23,241 nt of DNA from assembly GCA_000934455.1 (NCBI GenBank), contig KN882598.1, positions 29,751 through 52,991 on the forward strand, given 5' to 3'. Numbering within the stretch: the stretch's first letter is position 1; every line of letters starts with the position of its first letter. Origin of the DNA: Apostichopus parvimensis (taxonomy: Eukaryota; Echinodermata; Holothuroidea; Aspidochirotida; Stichopodidae). Below are positions 18,316 through 23,241 of the stretch, one piece after another. Under the pieces are notes generated by a model. It had not been told where the DNA came from and did not search any database. It saw only the letters and a program-made list of their open reading frames with translations. The translations under genes and the position numbers were made by a program.

Positions 18316-21300
18316 GTCATAACATCATTCGTGTTGGATAGGTGCGATATGTTTATTCATAGTTAAAAGTTAGGAGGGAAATCGTACAGCTGTTGCTATA
18401 TAAAGCACTCTTAGTAATTTTGTCAAATCTTCCTTTATCCTTGCAAAACCATGTAAATTGAGCAAATTGTCACAAAGTATGTAAATGTGATCATAAGAAT
18501 GTCAAACTGTTGAGTTGTGTCTAATTATAAAAATTACAAAAGTCTTTTACAGTCATTTTCAAATCTTAGAAAGGTTGTTACAATGTGCAAGATTATCATT
18601 CATATTTAGCTTAAGATTTTTTTTAAGTGTTTGTCACCATCATAAATTCTTGTTGTCAAAATGATTATTTTCTTATCAACCTGATTATTTTATCATCCAA
18701 TTATATTCTCATTTACTGCGATTCTATATTGTGATGTTGAGCTTTTTAGAGTAGTTAAGCTGATAAGTGTTAATGCAATAGGGAGGATATTGCAAACGAT
18801 TTTGACAGATGTATTGCTTGGTCCATTCACCAACAATCAGATTGGACAAGTTTATGCCAGAAACATTTAAGATTAATTGACGAATTTTGTAGAACTCAAG
18901 AAGATGAAAAAAGTGATATCAAAATAGACAACTCTGAAAACTCCCCAGAAGGAAAGGTAACATTAAAACTAATTTTAAAAGGGATGAAATGTTTGGATTT
19001 ACTGAGACGATTGGTCCTTGCCATAAATTGTTCTCTCATAATTTAATAACCCAATTTCGTAATTTCAGTGCTAATTTTCTATTAAAGAGTTTTGAACTTT
19101 AAAACAAATTGAAAAAAACATTTAAAAAGGATGTCAAAAAACCCTTTTGTTTTACTATTCCAAAAAACAAAGAGGCCCTTACACAACAGCATTGGAACAT
19201 TTGATTAAACCATTTCACGTTTTCCTGTTTGACGATATTTCACACGGCTGATAGGCAGTTACAGACAAAAAATATGCCAAACGAGAGAGTTGGTTATCAT
19301 AAAAGACACAGCTTGTGGTATACCAACATAGGATATTAACAGTTACAACATTTCTAAAGAATCTTTACAACTTTCTTTCAAACTGTTATAAAAAAAAGCA
19401 AGTGATGAAAAAGAGTGATTTAATATTTTAGTTTTAGCAGTATCTATTCATTCCAAGACTTACATATGCAAGGTAGTCACGTGGTCACATGAACTGGTGT
19501 AATAGAAGTCCAATCGGTCTGCTTGAGAGTATTAATTTCATCACTGATTTACAGAGCCAGACGAAATCATCAATGTTACATGATTAATAAGAAGATCAAA
19601 AGATAATCTTTATCAATGTATGATGTCCCCATATCAAGAGACAGTTAATACTCTCTGGAGATCTTAATTCAGATCAATCCACATGTACCTGGCAATAGCT
19701 GCAAATCAGTACGATATTTTCCTTACATTTTATTTACTTTTAAGTTTTTGAACCAACACAGCCATGGAAGAAGGTTTCAATATTAGACCTCAAATATTCT
19801 CTTGAAGTTTCTGTCAGGCCTTTTGTTACTTAATATGTGCGCTGTCCCAGCAAGTGAAGAGTCACAAACGTATATCTGCCAAGTATCTTTATCTTGCGTA
19901 TCTGCAACCACTACTTGAGATTAACTTCGTCCTAAAAGCAACAAGGCAAATGTCTTTAAACACAACCAATACATAATAAGTCCATTATTATCTTCTCTGT
20001 TCTGTATTGCAAAAATTTCTCACTAAGAGTCTGCTTCGATGTTCTTTACCGAGCGTCCTTTGTTTTTAACCGTTCATCCATTCAGATTCTTATATTTTTC
20101 TGTTTTCCTTTTCTCTCATTTCATTCTTTAACGATACTTTTACTCTCGTATCTATGACTTTATTTCTTCCATATTAAAATATTTAACTATTTATTGAGAG
20201 TGTGAAAATGTCTTTTGTGGTTTGAGTAGCTTGAAGTGAGAATACAACGTGAAAGCTGATGAGGTAATAAAAGAGGGTGAAGGAGAGGGTGAAGAAGAGG
20301 GTGAGAAGAGGGCGAAGAAGAGGGTGCAGAAAAGGGTTTGACAGATGACTTGCAACTACTGGGACTTAACATTCAGTCATTACAAGTTGAGCTATTCAGT
20401 TTTGTTTCATCGGATATGTATGCCTTCCAAAATACCAGCAGCAACAAGAACAACAAAAACAGCCCAAAAAGACATAAAATGCAATACTAGAAATGTCAAT
20501 GACAGATCTATCATATGAGTATTGTGAAGTTTAACTTTTCTATAGTCATCGGTAAAAACACCTCAGAAAGGTCAAAGGTGATCATAACTGTGTGTCATTC
20601 CATTACTCAATATACTTCCTACCAGTCATGAATAATTTAGATCAGAACGTTCTTTTTTCCTTCCCACCTTCATTTCTCCGCTGAAATCAGTATTATTTAT
20701 AAGCTATGTCACCCAATCAATAAAACATTGTTTCTTCTTCAATAAATATTCATAAACCTATTCATAAACCATTAATAATTTCATGGAAAATTTCCAGGAA
20801 TTAAAAAGTCAATACATACAAAGAATCATAAGGTGTTGGGTTCTCTCTATGAATATCCATGATCACAAGTTTACTTAGGTTTATTATTCTCTTACAGAGG
20901 ATCTTACCTACGTTTTTCAAAAATATTCATAACTATGGTACAAAGGTTTTTCTTCCTTAATGAATATTCATGAACTGGAGTTGTAGCTTTTACTCCTTAT
21001 TAAGTATACCCTTCATGCATATTAAAATCTAGTTACCTGTTAATCATATTAAGTCATATTTACGTGATACTATCCTATACTGAGGGAGTTTGTGTCATTT
21101 ATTTAAGACACAGGTGTATTCTACTTGCTCTGACAGCGGTGACTGTTATTTATTAAAGGTTTAAATATTCATTAAATAATTATGCATACAAATGACATTA
21201 GTCATTATCATCCATTGCTAAATGTTTCGTGGCTGATGAGTAATAAACAAATCGATGTTACCTAATCTTTCTTATTTTTTGAGAAAACCCTCTTCTTTAT

Positions 21301-22250
21301 TTGTCCAATATTTCAGCGTGTGTATTTTGAAATGGGAAAGTAAAACATTCCATCGTGGGAGCGTTTGAGATATGAAGATATGAGTCGTAGCAATAGAAGG
21401 TGGTTCATTGAACCATAGTCCCCAATGTCCAGGGACCTTCAGGGGTTGATGAGCCAACGGATTACAACTGTCAGTCAAAGTAAGATAGGAAAGCATAACG
21501 TTGTGGTTGTTATATTTATTTGAAGTGAAGTTTAAATGAAGTAAGGGTGGGGGGCCTCAACTTTTCATGATGACTCTCTTTTGTTTGTGACTCATCTAAA
21601 ATTATTCCGCCCGTTATAACACTAACAACCATAGCCACTCCTTTTTCCCATTTAGGAAACTAGGGAATACTTTCGTACGTCTGTCATTAAGTATTTCGGG
21701 CTGTTGTTTGATATTAATATAGATTAGAAACGAAATTTGTAAAGCATTCGTTTTCAAATTATTACCGCCAATTGCTTACAGTAGTTCGTGCGGGTGTATA
21801 TGCCTGCTGCAAAGTGGTGAATTGCCACTAGAATCAGCTGCTAATGAAATATGTTGTAAGGTGGTTTCATTGCAGTCTACAAAGTATAACAAACCAGGTC
21901 AAACATATATAAAGAAGAAAATAGCTTCTTTTAGGAATTTTGGGGGTCGGTATGTTTTCATGACGTTCATTAACTGACCAATTCACTGAGAGCTTACACA
22001 AATCAACATATTATCACATGTTACAAAATCCTCATCCGGGCTTAAATATGGGCAGAGATATACCGTTATACCACTGTGATCACGCTTTGCATACGCAATG
22101 TCATATGTTTGCGTCAATAACGGCCAAAGGGAGTAAATGAATAAACGCTGATGACGCGACGCGTGAGCCCCTTCCATTGACAAGTAAAATAGGGTTAGTC
22201 AGTCCTTATGAACGAGAGGGGAAAGAGTGCGTAAAAAACAAAGATTTTGT
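18316..22250. other. Region without recognised gene
   Basis: AT-rich non-coding sequence. It contains a purine-rich GAGGGTGAAGA-type tract (20273-20337) and scattered [AT]ATGAATATTCAT words between 20730 and 20980 that hint at an old degenerate repeat. Open frames are short and unrecognisable, including one on the minus strand at 21272-21496. Confidence 0.6.
20273..20337. repeat. Purine-rich degenerate tandem repeat
   Basis: GAGGGTGAAGGAGAGGGTGA and variants with period about 15 make an all-purine strand. The minus-strand frame across it is only a shadow of the repeat. Confidence 0.8.
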
Positions 22251-22254
22251 ATCC

Positions 22255-22271
22255 TAGTAGTAGTAGTAGTA
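22255..22271. repeat. (TAG)n tract, probable LINE tail
   Basis: About five TAG triplets lie 14 bp past the stop codon of the minus-strand retrotransposon fragment; on that strand they read CTA. This is where a non-LTR element's 3' repeat tail would be. Confidence 0.75.
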
Positions 22272-22284
22272 AGTTGAGTCTCGT

Positions 22285-22416
22285 CTATCCGACATGCTCA
22301 GTGATTAACCTCCGCCACGTATCACGATCTTGCGCAAGGTTTATTGCTTCCTCGAAATTGTTAATATTAATGTCCTTGAATTGCGACTTTATTTTTCCAA
22401 GCAAGGTAGTCTTAAG
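22285..22416 (-). pseudogene. 3' end of a non-LTR retrotransposon reverse-transcriptase ORF
   Basis: On the minus strand 43 codons end in a TAG stop. They contain TTLLGKIKSQFKDI, then NNFEEAINLAQDRDTWRRL. The closing pattern (K-D-L near the start, then E-E-A..AQDRxxWRxL just before the stop) is the familiar C-terminus of ORF2 proteins of CR1/RTE-like LINEs (established knowledge). Downstream on the minus strand is a (CTA)n tract (22255-22271), matching the simple-repeat tails of such elements. The fragment stops being open upstream near 22417, close to the foldback element. It is a dead 5'-truncated copy; the clade cannot be fixed from so little. Confidence 0.8.
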
Positions 22417-22437
22417 GTATTATTAAAGAACCAGAAG

Positions 22438-22939
22438 GGGTACCGTTATTCTCCGCACACGTTACTTTCCGCTGAAACAAAACGGTGTTTTCCGCACACA
22501 AATTTGTCAGCGGAAATACAACGTTTTTTTGTAGCTCCGAGAATAGAAAGTTTCATCCTTTAGGGGGCGGTCGTAGGGGGGGGGGTGTTTTTGTGATATT
22601 TTCACATTAACAATAACAGAGTACAGAGTGAGAATATATAGGGCTATATAATATTATGCCTCATACTTCTATAAGTAATTCCTAATTACAAACACCCCAA
22701 GCCGCCTGTAATGTATAAGCAGCCAATTAACTGTTCTGACATGAACTCGGTCTAACCATCCTTATCGACGTTCTTTGAAACTTTCTCATGTTATTTTTAT
22801 CATCCTGAATTTGGTATCCTAAAATTGAGGAAGAATATGGTGTACAGGTAAGTCGAAAAAAAGGTTGTTTTCCGCACAAGAATTTTTTCAGCGGAAAGTA
22901 ATGTGCGGAAAGTAACGTGTGCGGAAAATAACGGTACCC
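22438..22939. mobile_element. Foldback element built of TTTCCGC words, 502 bp
   Basis: The ends GGGTACCGTTATTCTCCGCA and the reverse complement of the right end GGGTACCGTTATTTTCCGCA match, and the match continues through CACGTTACTTTCCGC, giving terminal inverted repeats of about 35 bp. Eight TTTCCGC/GCGGAAA-type words occur, some paired as small hairpins (22490-22519 and 22873-22900). There is no open frame of its own and the target duplication is not clear. It sits next to the truncated retrotransposon. Confidence 0.82.
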
Positions 22940-23178
22940 AATTTATTAGGCTTCCTGTAACTTGTGTAAGGTAGTCTACGCTCTTGCAATGAAAGATAGC
23001 CGCAACTTAACGGCGCTAAACCCCGCGTTTTTACCTGACAATGTCTAGTCATTGCGCAACATGGGGTTTTTCCGATTGTAATTTCTCAATTGATGAGAAA
23101 AAAAAAACAATTTATGAAATATAGTAATACATATCAAATGAGTTGAGATGATACAAAAATCATAATGCCTTTACCACA

Positions 23179-23241
23179 GGCCCGGAGCCAGCGTGGGGCA
23201 CGGGGGGGCGTGCCCCCCCCCGTGCAAGGGTCCGTGCCCCC
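23179..23241. mobile_element. Possible transposon end cut by the window edge
   Basis: CAGGCCCGGAGCCAG starts an abruptly GC-rich block with GGGCACGGGGGGGCGTGCCC foldback potential, in contrast to the AT-rich flank. CAGGCCCGG-type starts are common in hAT-like elements. Only 63 bases are visible, so no partner end can be checked. Confidence 0.4.

Noticed and set aside
21272..21496. 74-residue minus-strand frame with somewhat protein-like composition
   Set aside because: No recognisable family, splice partners or regulatory context; it remains possible but unsupported.
1..23241. Search for CRISPR arrays, tRNA/rRNA genes and prokaryotic operons
   Set aside because: All the tandem repeats lack unique spacers, no cloverleaf or rRNA core was seen, and the gene structure is spliced eukaryotic.

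Overview
The window is animal nuclear DNA. It is AT-rich, with short exons bounded by GT/AG splice sites, long introns, many simple repeats and small inverted-repeat elements. It carries the 3' two-thirds of one protein-coding gene on the + strand, a member of the amyloid precursor protein family (APP/APPL). The cytoplasmic tail ending in GYENPTYKYFEMQ, the E1 copper-binding-type cysteine pattern and the E2 helical domain identify it clearly. The missing Kunitz domain, the unconserved A-beta stretch and the KYFE tail point to an invertebrate. An invertebrate deuterostome such as an echinoderm or hemichordate is my guess, but the sequence alone does not settle the phylum.

Layout. Bases 1-7703 contain no exon I recognise and are most simply the long intron upstream of the first visible exon, or 5' flank if the assembly is broken; they hold dispersed repeats, a 61-bp tandem duplication and microsatellites. 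Eight exons follow: 7704-7833, 8967-9236, 10046-10269, 11396-11915 (interrupted by an assembly gap), 12507-12735, 14260-14673, 15348-15505 and 16333-16578 (stop codon 16576-16578). Once the gap is resolved, all reading frames and intron phases agree and give 609 residues without the N-terminus: the end of the growth-factor-like domain, the copper-binding-like domain, a short linker, E2, a very acidic juxtamembrane region, one transmembrane helix and a 46-residue tail.

The gap in the fourth exon (295 N) is flanked by two identical 66-bp copies of exon sequence. It looks like a failed contig overlap. Merging the copies gives a clean 159-nt exon.

The introns hold a complete 404-bp hAT-type MITE with an 8-bp target duplication, another probable MITE, a long palindrome with tRNA-like B-box words, and an 85-bp minisatellite that grew out of the 5' splice site of exon 5. 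Downstream of the stop codon lie a long 3' UTR or intergenic zone with a 57-bp minisatellite, about 4 kb with no recognisable gene, the 3' end of a non-LTR retrotransposon on the minus strand, a 502-bp foldback element built from TTTCCGC words, and possibly the start of another transposon at the window edge.

One gene only is supported. No prokaryotic-type system, CRISPR array or RNA gene is seen.
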